Source: CAWULT01 sp963923455
GTDB taxonomy: Bacteria > Acidobacteriota > Vicinamibacteria > Vicinamibacterales > UBA2999
Length of the DNA stretch: 38,603 nt
Direction of reading: 5' to 3'
NCBI GenBank assembly: GCA_963923455.1
Contig: CAWULT010000038.1
Span: forward strand, 1-38,603
The position numbers and the translations under genes are program-made. Positions within the stretch are counted from its first letter, which is position 1. Each line of letters begins with the position of its first letter. The notes beneath the pieces were generated by a model. The model ran no database searches, was not told the origin of the DNA, and was given only the letters and a program-made list of their open reading frames with translations. Shown here in pieces: positions 17,574-25,439 of the stretch.

Positions 17574-18257
17574 TCAGGGGCTCAGCCTCTCGAAACCGAG
17601 GTTTTCCGGTTGTGTCGGGATGTTCGCCAGTGCTCTGGTCTGGGCGTCGACATTGGCTGGATTCGTTCGATTCGTGTTCGTCATGTTGGTGACCGGCACG
17701 TCCGGCTCGACCACGTCGACACTCATGTCATCGACCCACGCTTGGCCAGGTCCGGACAAGAGAAATCCAAAGGCGATGGCGACGGCGTTCTCGGGCACGT
17801 CGAGAACAACTTCGTGCGGCGCCCAGTCCGTTGTGCCCTTCACTGGACGGTTCGACATGTTGTCGAAGCCTACCGTCCCGCCGCCCCCGCCGATCTGAAC
17901 CCATAGACCCGCTCGGCCAGTCACTCCCTGTGTCCTGATGTATACCGCGAACCTCAGGCGCCTCCCGTGGTACCGTCCCGCTTGAAACCCCTGTGTTAGC
18001 GCCATGAAACCCCGCGGCGCCTCCGCAACGGCTTTGATGTAGGCGCTCGCGTTCCCGCTACGCTTCACCATTCGGTCCACACCTACCTCGTAGGCCTCCG
18101 GCACCGACCCGGCACCTGCGTCGGGGATTCCCCAGCCTTCAGGTAACTGGCCGTGCAGTGCAGATCGCTGGGCGCCGGCCGCGGCGGTTGACCTGATCTG
18201 GGCAGGGGTGACACTCAGAATCACGACCGCCAGGAGACGTGTCACTCGACGGTTCAT
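17574..18257 (-). CDS. Secreted hypothetical protein of an integron cassette
   Basis: 227 aa, with GAGGAG six bases before the ATG. The signal peptide is residues 1-27 (LLAVVILSVTPAQ...). The body reads like a jelly-roll carbohydrate-binding type module: FMALTQGFQAGRYHGRRLRFAVYIRTQGV...GRAGLWVQIGG...WAPHEVVLDVPENAVAIAFGFLLSGPGQAWVDDMSVDVVE. The closing FGxxLxGxGxxWVDDMSxxVV pattern is common after regulators or peptidases in Bacteroidota and Acidobacteriota. A tail of about 35 residues (NMTNTNRTNPANVDAQ...) follows. No enzyme motif is seen. The gene is followed after about 45 bp by attC B and preceded by attC D, so it fills cassette 2 in array orientation. Confidence 0.75.
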   Translation of the reverse strand: MNRRVTRLLAVVILSVTPAQIRSTAAAGAQRSALHGQLPEGWGIPDAGAGSVPEAYEVGVDRMVKRSGNASAYIKAVAEAPRGFMALTQGFQAGRYHGRRLRFAVYIRTQGVTGRAGLWVQIGGGGGTVGFDNMSNRPVKGTTDWAPHEVVLDVPENAVAIAFGFLLSGPGQAWVDDMSVDVVEPDVPVTNMTNTNRTNPANVDAQTRALANIPTQPENLGFERLSP

Positions 18258-18363
18258 GGCTGCTCCTCTTACCGGTGCAGATCGGTCGGGATTGGCGGCC
18301 CCAACGTCGAGCCGCAGGAGTGCTTCTGTTCATGCTCCTCGGGCCGGTCACGCCGTCCTGTCC

Positions 18364-18440
18364 GCCTAACGTGTGCCGCTCAGCCGCGAGCGGCTCAGTG
18401 TACAGGCCGGCCGCTTGTCGGCTGCAGCGGCAGGTTAGCC
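18364..18440 (-). other. attC site D (end of DUF6933 cassette)
   Basis: Plus-strand boundaries are GCCTAAC (18364-18370) and GTTAGCC (18434-18440). The arms GCCGCTCAGCCGCGAGCGGC and GCCGCTGCAGCCGACAAGCG (reverse complement of right) pair, with the extra G again on the right arm. The site contains the last 15 codons and the stop of the upstream cassette gene. Confidence 0.85.
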
Positions 18441-18946
18441 AGCCATTTCGACATCAGTGCCTCTGGAGCCTTTCGTTCAGGAAAGATGACCCGGCTGTCA
18501 GGCCCCGACGCGTAGCAGGGCGTTTCAGCGAGACGAGCCTCGACCGCCGGGAGTGTGCGTTCGTTCCATTGCCCCGGCTCCAAGTGGAACGGCACGCTCT
18601 TGGCGAGGTCCACCAAGATGCCAAGGGCCGATCGGTCCACCGTGGAGGCCACCACTACCGACGACATCGCAGAAATCTCGGCCTTGATGACGGCGGCGTC
18701 GATGCCGCACCGTTGGAGTCGCGCGTCCACTATTCCGGCAAGGCGGTCCGGAAGGCTCCGTACGTCTCGTGCGGGAATCAATATGGGGAGCAGCGTGGCT
18801 GAACTGACCAGCAGCAGCAACGGTCGTCGATCAACGACGAGCCGATTGACGTACCAGTCGCCCAGTGCTGTGTCTGACGTTGGCTGAAGGCCGCCAGACT
18901 CCGGAAGGGATGCACTCAGTTTTCGGGTTCGACGTAGTACGACCAT
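18395..18946 (-). CDS. DUF6933-like protein, first cassette, C-terminus encoded by attC
   Basis: 183 aa. The family pattern is visible: KLSASLP...LGDWYVNRLVVDRRPLLLLVSSATLLPILIPARDVRSLPDRLAGIVDARLQRCGI, then DRSALGILVDLAKSVPFHL and ARLAETPCYASGPDSRVIFPER. This matches the DUF6933 pattern LGDWYAN...RRxLLLFVSExTLLPVLLP as I know it; the function is unknown. The last 15 residues, LANLPLQPTSGRPVH, are read from attC D and are therefore not part of the ancestral domain. The ATG is 10 bp after the presumed attI crossover heptamer GTTAGCC (18962-18956 on the minus strand), so this is the attI-proximal cassette. Confidence 0.78.
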   Translation of the reverse strand: MVVLRRTRKLSASLPESGGLQPTSDTALGDWYVNRLVVDRRPLLLLVSSATLLPILIPARDVRSLPDRLAGIVDARLQRCGIDAAVIKAEISAMSSVVVASTVDRSALGILVDLAKSVPFHLEPGQWNERTLPAVEARLAETPCYASGPDSRVIFPERKAPEALMSKWLANLPLQPTSGRPVH

Positions 18947-18955
18947 TGTCTTGTC

Positions 18956-19234
18956 TGGCTAACGTTGTATAGGTGGAATGCGGCCTTTGCTGGACCCGAA
19001 CCCATTCCTCTACCCGGCCAGCCCGCCAAGAGACCACCCACCCCGGGGCGATTATGCCCCCTCTGCTCAGTAACCCCAACCCTGTCAGCGGTACGCCGAC
19101 GGGGTTTCGCCGGCCCCCTCTCCCTGGTTAGGCGGCATGCGGCCTAAGCCGGGAATTGACTGCGTTGGCGGCGTGCGGCCTTTGCTGGCAGCACCGCTGG
19201 CTTCGTCCTTGCTCTCGAAGGGACAAGCCTTCGC
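18956..19234. other. Putative attI and promoter region between first cassette and integrase
   Basis: No gene is seen in these 279 bp. The cassette boundary heptamer lies at 18956-18962. A 15-bp direct repeat TGCGGCCTTTGCTGG occurs at 18979-18993 and 19174-19188, and related GTT(A)GGCGG-type motifs occur near 19127 and 19164. Such repeats could be integrase-binding sites of attI. A weak leftward promoter (TTGGGG, 17 bp, CATAAT; 19079 down to 19051) could be the cassette promoter Pc. A small hairpin, CGAAGG (19216-19221)/CCTTCG (19228-19233), sits directly before the integrase ATG. Confidence 0.5.
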
Positions 19235-20078
19235 ATGCGCGAACTGGAAGCGTCGCTCCAGCGGTTCGGGGAGTTCCTGCTCAAGGGCCGCTTGGTGCGC
19301 CCCAACGCCGCACCGTACTGCGTACGTTGGGTACGCCTGTTTCTGACGCGTGAAGCAACAGACGAGCCGCTGGCCGACCAGGTACGCAGATTCTGCGAAG
19401 ACCAGGAACGAACGGGGCGCTGGCAAGACTGGCAGGTCCATCAGGCCGAGCAGGCATTGCGGATCTACTTCGTCAACTTTCTCAACCGCCAGGACTGGCA
19501 TGCGTTGCCCCAATGCGCAGTCAGCGACGAGCAGGGTCGCACCGACCCGCTGGCCGCCCTGCAGCACCTGCGGGCCCGGCTCCGCACACGGCATTACTCG
19601 TATCGCACCGAGTGCAGCTACGCCGACTGGGTGCGGCGGTTCTTCGAGTACCTGGCGGCGGAGGGCGGCCCCCAGCCATACGTCACAGCCGCAGTGCTGA
19701 GCGTCCCGGAAACGGCGGCCCTGCTCGCCGGCACGCGTGGGACGGCACGGCTGATGGCTGGCTGGGGTGTGGCTGCCGGAGTCGCTCGAACGGAAGTATC
19801 CGAACGCGGGCCGCGAGTGGGGCTGGTTCTGGGTGTTCCCCAGCCGGTCGCTATCCACCGACCCTCGCGCGGGTCTCTTCCGTCGTCATCACGTCCACGA
19901 GTCCGTCATCCAGAAGGCCGTCAAGGTGGCCGTCGACATCCGCCAGATCCAGGAGTACCTGGGTCACGCCAACGTCGAGACCACGATGGTCTACACGCAC
20001 GTGGTGAAGGACCTGAGGAACCCGGCCCGAAGTCCACTGGACATGCTCGCGGCAGTTCCACGGCCGCGCGGTACGTGA
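19235..20078 (+). pseudogene. intI: Integron integrase intI, inactivated by three internal deletions
   Basis: The N-terminal part has tyrosine-recombinase core-binding features (LRTRHYSYRTECSYADWVRRFFEYLAAEGG) and a PETAALLAGTRGTARLMA segment. In a second frame from about 19763 comes the IntI-specific patch WLPESLERKYPNAGREWGWF with STDPRAG and RRHH, then DIRQIQEYLGHANVETTMVYTHVVKDL with the box II His and the catalytic Tyr. Compared with known IntI, three blocks are missing: one near 19690-19696 (before VLSVPE), one near 19757-19768 (the first catalytic Arg and the Lys, and a frame change), and one near 19932-19935 (the HTLRHSF box with His and Arg). The protein cannot be catalytic. It is divergent from the cassettes and ends 22 bp from the fumarase beta stop. 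Confidence 0.88.
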
Positions 20079-20100
20079 GAGGGCCGCATGGCCGTCGGCC

Positions 20101-20664
20101 CTACACGCGGCGCCACGCCGCACGCGCCGTTTCGTGGTAGTTGCGCCCCTCGCGGTCGATGATCACCACGGCCGGAAACGCGTCGATGTCGAAGGCGAAG
20201 AGAGCTTCGGGGCCGAGGTCGTCGTAGGCCACGACCGACGCCGCCGTGATGCGCCTGGCGAGCAGCGCGCCCAGCCCGCCGACGGCCGCCAAGTACAGCG
20301 CGCCGTGCGCGGCAAACGGCGCGGCCTCGTCCCCGTGCAGTTCGCCCTTGCCGATGATGGCGCGCACGCCGGCCGAGAAGAGCGCGGGCAGGTAGCGCGC
20401 CATCCGCGCCGTCGTCGTGGGCCCCGCCGAGCCCACCACCTGCCCCGGCTTCGCAGGCGACGGGCCGACGGCATAGAGAATCTGCCCGTCGAGGGGTACG
20501 GGCAGCGGCTCGCCCGCGCCGATTGCCTTCGCCAGGCGCGCCGCGCTCGCATCGCGCAGCGTCAGGACACGGCCTGTCAATTCCACGGCGTCACCGGCTG
20601 TGAGCCGGTCCAGCGCCTCGCGGGGCCACCCTCCCCTGCCGTCGATCGCCGTCACGCCCGCCAT
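20101..20664 (-). CDS. Class I fumarase/tartrate dehydratase beta subunit
   Basis: 187 aa. The family core is visible: LTAGDAVELTGRVLTLRDASAARL, LPVPLDGQILYAVGPSPAKPGQVVGSAGPTTTARM, IIGKGELHG and YDDLGPEALFAFDIDAFPAVVIIDREG. It forms the swivelling half of the [4Fe-4S] hydratase with the alpha subunit encoded just upstream, interconverting fumarate and malate or a related dicarboxylate. The ATG lies in a 17-bp tandem repeat (20649-20706), so the exact start is uncertain. The first residues (MAGVTAIDG) are repeat-encoded. No Shine-Dalgarno sequence is evident; translation may depend on the alpha gene ending 38 bp upstream. Confidence 0.9.
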   Translation of the reverse strand: MAGVTAIDGRGGWPREALDRLTAGDAVELTGRVLTLRDASAARLAKAIGAGEPLPVPLDGQILYAVGPSPAKPGQVVGSAGPTTTARMARYLPALFSAGVRAIIGKGELHGDEAAPFAAHGALYLAAVGGLGALLARRITAASVVAYDDLGPEALFAFDIDAFPAVVIIDREGRNYHETARAAWRRV

Positions 20665-20706
20665 GCCGTCACGCCCGCCATGCCGTCACGCCCACGACGC
20701 CGTCAC
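20649..20706. repeat. 17-bp tandem repeat at the fumarase alpha/beta junction
   Basis: The unit CCGTCACGCCCGCCATG occurs perfectly at 20649-20665 and 20666-20682, then diverged at 20683-20699 and truncated at 20700-20706. It spans the intergenic space, the stop of the alpha gene and the start of the beta gene. Each unit offers a minus-strand ATG, and 17 bp shifts the frame each time. Confidence 0.9.
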
Positions 20707-21551
20707 AACTCCACCGTCATCCGCCGCGTGGAATGGCAGCCCAGGTTCACGGCCACGGGCAGGCCAGCGATGTGCGTGGGATGCACCTCCACATTGACGG
20801 CCAGCGCCGTCTCGGTGCCGCCGAATCCCTGCGCGCCGATGCCCAGGCGGTTCACGCGCTCCAGCAGCTCTTGCTCGAATGCCGCGAGATCGGGACGGCG
20901 GTTGCGCTCCGTGAGCGGCCGGAACACGGCCTTCTTGGCCAGCGCGGCCGCTGTCTCGAAGGTGCCGCCAATGCCCACGCCCACGATGACGGGCGGGCAC
21001 GCGTTGGCGCCAGCCCGGTCCACGGTGTCGACGACGACGTCGGCCACGCCGGCCATGCCGTCTGCCGGCACCAGCATGCGCAGGGCGCTCATGTTCTCGC
21101 CGCCAAAGCCCTTCGACGCCACCGTGAGCCGCACGCGGTCGCCGGGCACAAGGTCCACGTGCAGCACACCGGCCGGCTCGCCCAGCATCTTGAGACGGCG
21201 CGTCGGGTCGCCGATCACCGACGTGCGCAGGTAGCCCTGCGTGGTGCCGGCCCGGATGCCGTCGTCCACGGCCTGCGCCACCGAGCCGCCCACCCAGTGC
21301 ACGTCCTGTCCCGTTTCGAGAAAGACGACGGTGACGCCGCTGTCCTGGCACACCGGCACGCGCTCCACGGCGGCAATCTCGTAGTTGCGGACGAGGTGCT
21401 CGAGCGTCTGGCGCGCCAGCGGCGAGGCCTCGCGGGCGGCCGCCGCGCGCAGCGCGGCCAGCACGTCCGGCGGAATCACGTAGTTGGCCTCGACGAGCAG
21501 GCGCGCCACCGCGTCGCGCAGCACCGCCACGTCGAGGTCGCGCACGCTCAT
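20703..21551 (-). CDS. Class I fumarase/tartrate dehydratase alpha subunit
   Basis: 282 aa from the ATG at 21551. The three iron-sulfur cysteines expected in this family are C68 (ERVPVCQDSG), C185 (GANACPPVIVG) and C272 (NLGCHSTRR). Other family blocks are YLRTSVIGDPTRR, SKGFGGENMSALRML and IGAQGFGGTETALAVNVE. It pairs with the beta subunit encoded 38 bp downstream. Its start overlaps the MaoC gene stop by 4 bp, so the three genes form an operon. Class I enzymes can also hydrate mesaconate; the MaoC neighbour makes that worth testing, but fumarate is the default. Confidence 0.93.
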   Translation of the reverse strand: MSVRDLDVAVLRDAVARLLVEANYVIPPDVLAALRAAAAREASPLARQTLEHLVRNYEIAAVERVPVCQDSGVTVVFLETGQDVHWVGGSVAQAVDDGIRAGTTQGYLRTSVIGDPTRRLKMLGEPAGVLHVDLVPGDRVRLTVASKGFGGENMSALRMLVPADGMAGVADVVVDTVDRAGANACPPVIVGVGIGGTFETAAALAKKAVFRPLTERNRRPDLAAFEQELLERVNRLGIGAQGFGGTETALAVNVEVHPTHIAGLPVAVNLGCHSTRRMTVEL

Positions 21552-22075
21552 GCCTTGGGCTTGGGCGAGAGCTTGGGCTCCGGAATGCGGCCGGTGGACG
21601 AGCTGGGCACGTGGCCGCGCTTGTACACCATGAAGGTGCGCTTGAACTCGATGACGACGGTGCCGTCTTCCTTGAAGCCGACGGTCTTCACCGTGACGAT
21701 GCCCACGTTGGGGCGCGACTTCGACTCGCGCTTCTCGAGCACCTCGCTGCGCGAGTAGACGGTGTCGCCCTCGAAGAGCGGGTTCGGCAGCCGCACCTCG
21801 TCCCACCCCAGGTTGGCCATCACGTTGAAGGACAGGTCGATGGTCGACTGACCCGTGACGAGCGCGAGCGTGAACGTCGAGTCCACGAGCGGCCGCTTGA
21901 ACTCGGTCTGCGAGGCGTAGTGCGCGTCGAAGTGAATGGGGTTCACGTTCTGCGTCAGCAGCGTGAACCAGCTGTTGTCCACTGGCAGCACCGTGCGCCC
22001 CAGCGGGTGGGGATAGATGTCGCCCACCTCGAAGTCCTCGTACACGCGCCCGGTCCACCCTTGTTTGACGGCCAT
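21548..22075 (-). CDS. MaoC-family acyl-CoA hydratase
   Basis: 175 aa from the ATG at 22075, with AGGAG seven bases upstream. Single hotdog domain: YEDFEVGDIYPHPLGRTVLPVDNSWFTLLTQNVNPIHFD holds the hydratase motif N43-x-N45-P-x-H48, with Asn in place of the usual Asp, then LVDSTFTLALVTGQSTIDLS and EGDTVYSRSEVLEKRESKSRP. The ending SSSTGRIPEPKLSPKPKA is a flexible tail. The family hydrates enoyl-CoA, mesaconyl-CoA or itaconyl-CoA. It is the first gene of the fumarase operon (ATGA overlap) and diverges from the serine hydrolase gene; the 119-bp gap between them carries the promoters. Confidence 0.88.
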   Translation of the reverse strand: MAVKQGWTGRVYEDFEVGDIYPHPLGRTVLPVDNSWFTLLTQNVNPIHFDAHYASQTEFKRPLVDSTFTLALVTGQSTIDLSFNVMANLGWDEVRLPNPLFEGDTVYSRSEVLEKRESKSRPNVGIVTVKTVGFKEDGTVVIEFKRTFMVYKRGHVPSSSTGRIPEPKLSPKPKA

Positions 22076-22194
22076 CCTGTGCTCCTGAACGTTGGAGGCC
22101 GTACGATACAACACCCCGGCGCCACCAATCGCCCCAGCGACGACGCGCCCGAGCACGGGAGCCTGGCCGCCGGCAGTCGCGCTACGATCGCCCC

Positions 22195-23220
<1,026 letters not shown>

Positions 23221-23266
23221 AGCCTCGGCTCCATCGTCGACCCGCCGCCTTCGTGCCTGACGCGGC

Positions 23267-24463
23267 CTACCAGTCGCTCTCGGGCGTCGCCGTGATCTGG
23301 TGAATCGACAGGTCGGCGCCGTCGAATTCCTCCTCGGCCGTCAGGCGGAGGGGCATCACGAGCTTCACGGCGCCGTAGACGACCGTGCCGCCCGCCATCG
23401 CAATGCCCACCGCCATCACCGTGCCGATCGTCTGCGACGCCAGCGTCACGCCGCCCAGCCCCCCGAGCGCCTGCGCCCCGAAGATGCCGCAGGCGATGCC
23501 GCCCCAGGCGCCGCAGAGGCCGTGCAGGGGCCACACGCCCAGCACGTCGTCCAGCTTCCAGCGGTTCTGCGTCAGCGTGAACATGTAGACGAAGAGGCCC
23601 CCGGCCACGCTGCCGGTGACGAGCGCGCCAATCGGGTGCATCAGGTCGGAACCGGCGCACACGGCGACGAGCCCCGCCAGCGGGCCGTTGTGGACGAATC
23701 CGGGGTCGTTGCGTCCCACGATCAACGCGACGATCGTGCCGCCCACCATCGCCATCAGCGAGTTCACGGCCACCAGGCCGCTGATCTTCGCAATGTCCTG
23801 GGCCGACATGACGTTGAAGCCAAACCAGCCGACGCTGAGCATCCAGGCGCCGAGCGCGAGGAAGGGGATGCTCGACGGCGGGTGCGCGCTGACACGGCCG
23901 TCGGCCGAGTAGCGGCCGCTCCGGGCCCCGACGAGCAGCACCGTGGCGAGCCCGATCCACCCGCCCACGGCGTGCACCACCACGGACCCGGCGAAGTCGT
24001 GGAACACGGCGCCCGTGGCGCCCTCGAGCCACGCCTGCACGCCGAAGCGGCCGTTCCAGGCGATGCCCTCGAAGATCGGATACACGAAGGCCACCAGCAG
24101 GAACGAGCCGCACACCTGCGGCCAGAACCGCATGCGCTCGGCGATGCCGCCCGACACGATGGCCGGCACCGCCGCGGCGAACGTCAGCAGGAAGAAGAAC
24201 TTGACGAGTCCGAGGCCGTTGCCCGCGGCCAGGGTGGATGCGCTGCCGAAGAAGTTGACGCCGTAGGCCAGCGTGTAACCGATGAAGAAGTAGGCGAGGG
24301 TCGAGACGGCGAAGTCCACCAGGATCTTGACGAGCGCGTTCACCTGGTTCTTGGCTCTGACCGTTCCCAGTTCGAGGAACGCGAAGCCTCCATGCATCGC
24401 CAGCACCATGATGGCGCCCAACAACACGAACAGAACGTCTGTCCCAGACTTGAGTTCGGTCAT
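23267..24463 (-). CDS. amt: Ammonium transporter (Amt)
   Basis: 398 aa from the ATG at 24463; an upstream in-frame extension to 24514 has no family support. Eleven membrane segments are expected. Markers are FLELGTVRAKNQVNALVKILVDF, IAERMRFWPQ, the first pore His in FHDFAGSVVVHAVGG, the second in PLHGLCGAWGGIACGIFG, and the gate region YFFIGYTLAYGVNFFG. It conducts ammonium/ammonia across the cytoplasmic membrane. No GlnK gene adjoins it here. It is flanked by a convergent serine hydrolase and a divergent SDR gene. Confidence 0.95.
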   Translation of the reverse strand: MTELKSGTDVLFVLLGAIMVLAMHGGFAFLELGTVRAKNQVNALVKILVDFAVSTLAYFFIGYTLAYGVNFFGSASTLAAGNGLGLVKFFFLLTFAAAVPAIVSGGIAERMRFWPQVCGSFLLVAFVYPIFEGIAWNGRFGVQAWLEGATGAVFHDFAGSVVVHAVGGWIGLATVLLVGARSGRYSADGRVSAHPPSSIPFLALGAWMLSVGWFGFNVMSAQDIAKISGLVAVNSLMAMVGGTIVALIVGRNDPGFVHNGPLAGLVAVCAGSDLMHPIGALVTGSVAGGLFVYMFTLTQNRWKLDDVLGVWPLHGLCGAWGGIACGIFGAQALGGLGGVTLASQTIGTVMAVGIAMAGGTVVYGAVKLVMPLRLTAEEEFDGADLSIHQITATPESDW

Positions 24464-24627
24464 GCTTCGTATGCCTCTCGGACGACATGGGCCGGTAGCA
24501 TGCTCCGGAGCCATCTCCGGAGCGTTGGACCGCCGAGCCGTCGGTCATCCTACTCGATCCGAGGTTCGGCGCGGACTACCATACGGGTGACGAAGGCCCT
24601 CGTCCTCGTATGCATCGCACCCCAGGC

Positions 24628-25419
24628 ATGACCGATTCCCTCCACGGCAAGTGCGCGCTCATCACCGGCTCCACGCAGGGCCTCGGCCTGGCCACGGCCG
24701 AACGGCTGGCGTCCGCCGGGTGCCACGTCGTGCTGAACGGCCTCGGCACCGAGGCCGACGTCGCGGCCGTGCGGCAGCGGCTCGAGCGCGACCACGGCGT
24801 CCGGACGCTCTTCATCGGGGCCGACCTTCGGCACCCGGACGAGATCGACGCGATGATGCGCGAGGTGCTGGCCGAGTTCGGCTCGGTCGACGTGCTCGTC
24901 AACAACGCCGTGGTGCGGCACGCGGCCCCGGTCGAGCAGTTCGGTGTCGAGGCCTGGGATGCGGCCATCGCCGTCAACCTGTCCTCGGCCTTCCACACGA
25001 TCCGGCTGGCGATACCGGGCATGAAGCGGAACCAGTGGGGCCGCATCGTCAACGTGTCGTCGATCTACGGGCTCAAGGGTGCAGCCAATCGCGTGGGCTA
25101 CGTGACCACGAAGACGGCGCTCATCGGCCTGACGCGCGCGATCGCGATGGAGGCGATCGCCGACGGCATCACCTGCAACGCCGTGTGCCCCGGCACCACC
25201 GAGACGCCCGTGCACGAGGCGACGGTCCGCGCGCTGATGGCGGCGGACCACCTCACGCGCGACGAGGCCGAGCGCCGGTTCCTCTCGACCAAGCAACCCA
25301 CCGGGCGCTTCATCCCGGCTGAGCACGTGGCCGACCTCATCGCGTTCCTGTGCGGCCCCGCAGGCGCCGACATCACGGGCACCGCCTTGCCGGTCGACGG
25401 CGGCTGGTCGGTGTCGTAG
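24628..25419 (+). CDS. SDR-family 3-hydroxybutyrate dehydrogenase-like protein
   Basis: 263 aa from the ATG at 24628; an ATG at 24610 adds six residues. The NAD-binding motif TGSTQGLG is at residues 13-20, NNA at 92-94, the catalytic Ser in VNVSSIYG (about 145), and Y158-x-x-x-K162 (GYVTTKTAL). The C-terminal segment CPGTTETPVHEATV and ITGTALPVDGGWS follow the D-beta-hydroxybutyrate dehydrogenase pattern, including the KQPTGRFI segment. It would oxidise 3-hydroxybutyrate to acetoacetate in polyhydroxybutyrate or ketone-body use. The next gene, an alpha/beta hydrolase, starts 20 bp later, so the two are likely co-transcribed. Confidence 0.85.
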   Translation: MTDSLHGKCALITGSTQGLGLATAERLASAGCHVVLNGLGTEADVAAVRQRLERDHGVRTLFIGADLRHPDEIDAMMREVLAEFGSVDVLVNNAVVRHAAPVEQFGVEAWDAAIAVNLSSAFHTIRLAIPGMKRNQWGRIVNVSSIYGLKGAANRVGYVTTKTALIGLTRAIAMEAIADGITCNAVCPGTTETPVHEATVRALMAADHLTRDEAERRFLSTKQPTGRFIPAEHVADLIAFLCGPAGADITGTALPVDGGWSVS

Positions 25420-25439
25420 CCGGGCTCGGAGCGATTCCC

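Larger units (their letters stand above)
15508..20078 (-). mobile_element. Chromosomal integron: attC cassette array with decayed integrase
   Basis: Four imperfect inverted repeats of 69-77 bp are bounded by RYYYAAC-like and GTTRRRY-like heptamers and separate single-gene or gene-pair segments. All are in the same orientation, reading leftward. On the right is a divergently transcribed integron-integrase pseudogene. This is the canonical integron layout: intI, then attI/promoter, then cassettes pointing away. The arms share a core close to CTGCAGCCGAC with an extra G on the right-hand arm, so the sites form one homogeneous family, as in sedentary chromosomal integrons. The integrase lacks most catalytic residues, so mobility in cis is probably lost. 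Confidence 0.88.

Noticed and set aside
18956..19133. One long attC spanning the region before intI
   Set aside because: The end heptamers face correctly, but the arms inside them are not complementary, so it is treated as part of the attI/promoter region instead.
19085..19858. Minus-strand 257-codon frame over the integrase
   Set aside because: It has no recognisable motif and is a shadow of the integrase pseudogene.
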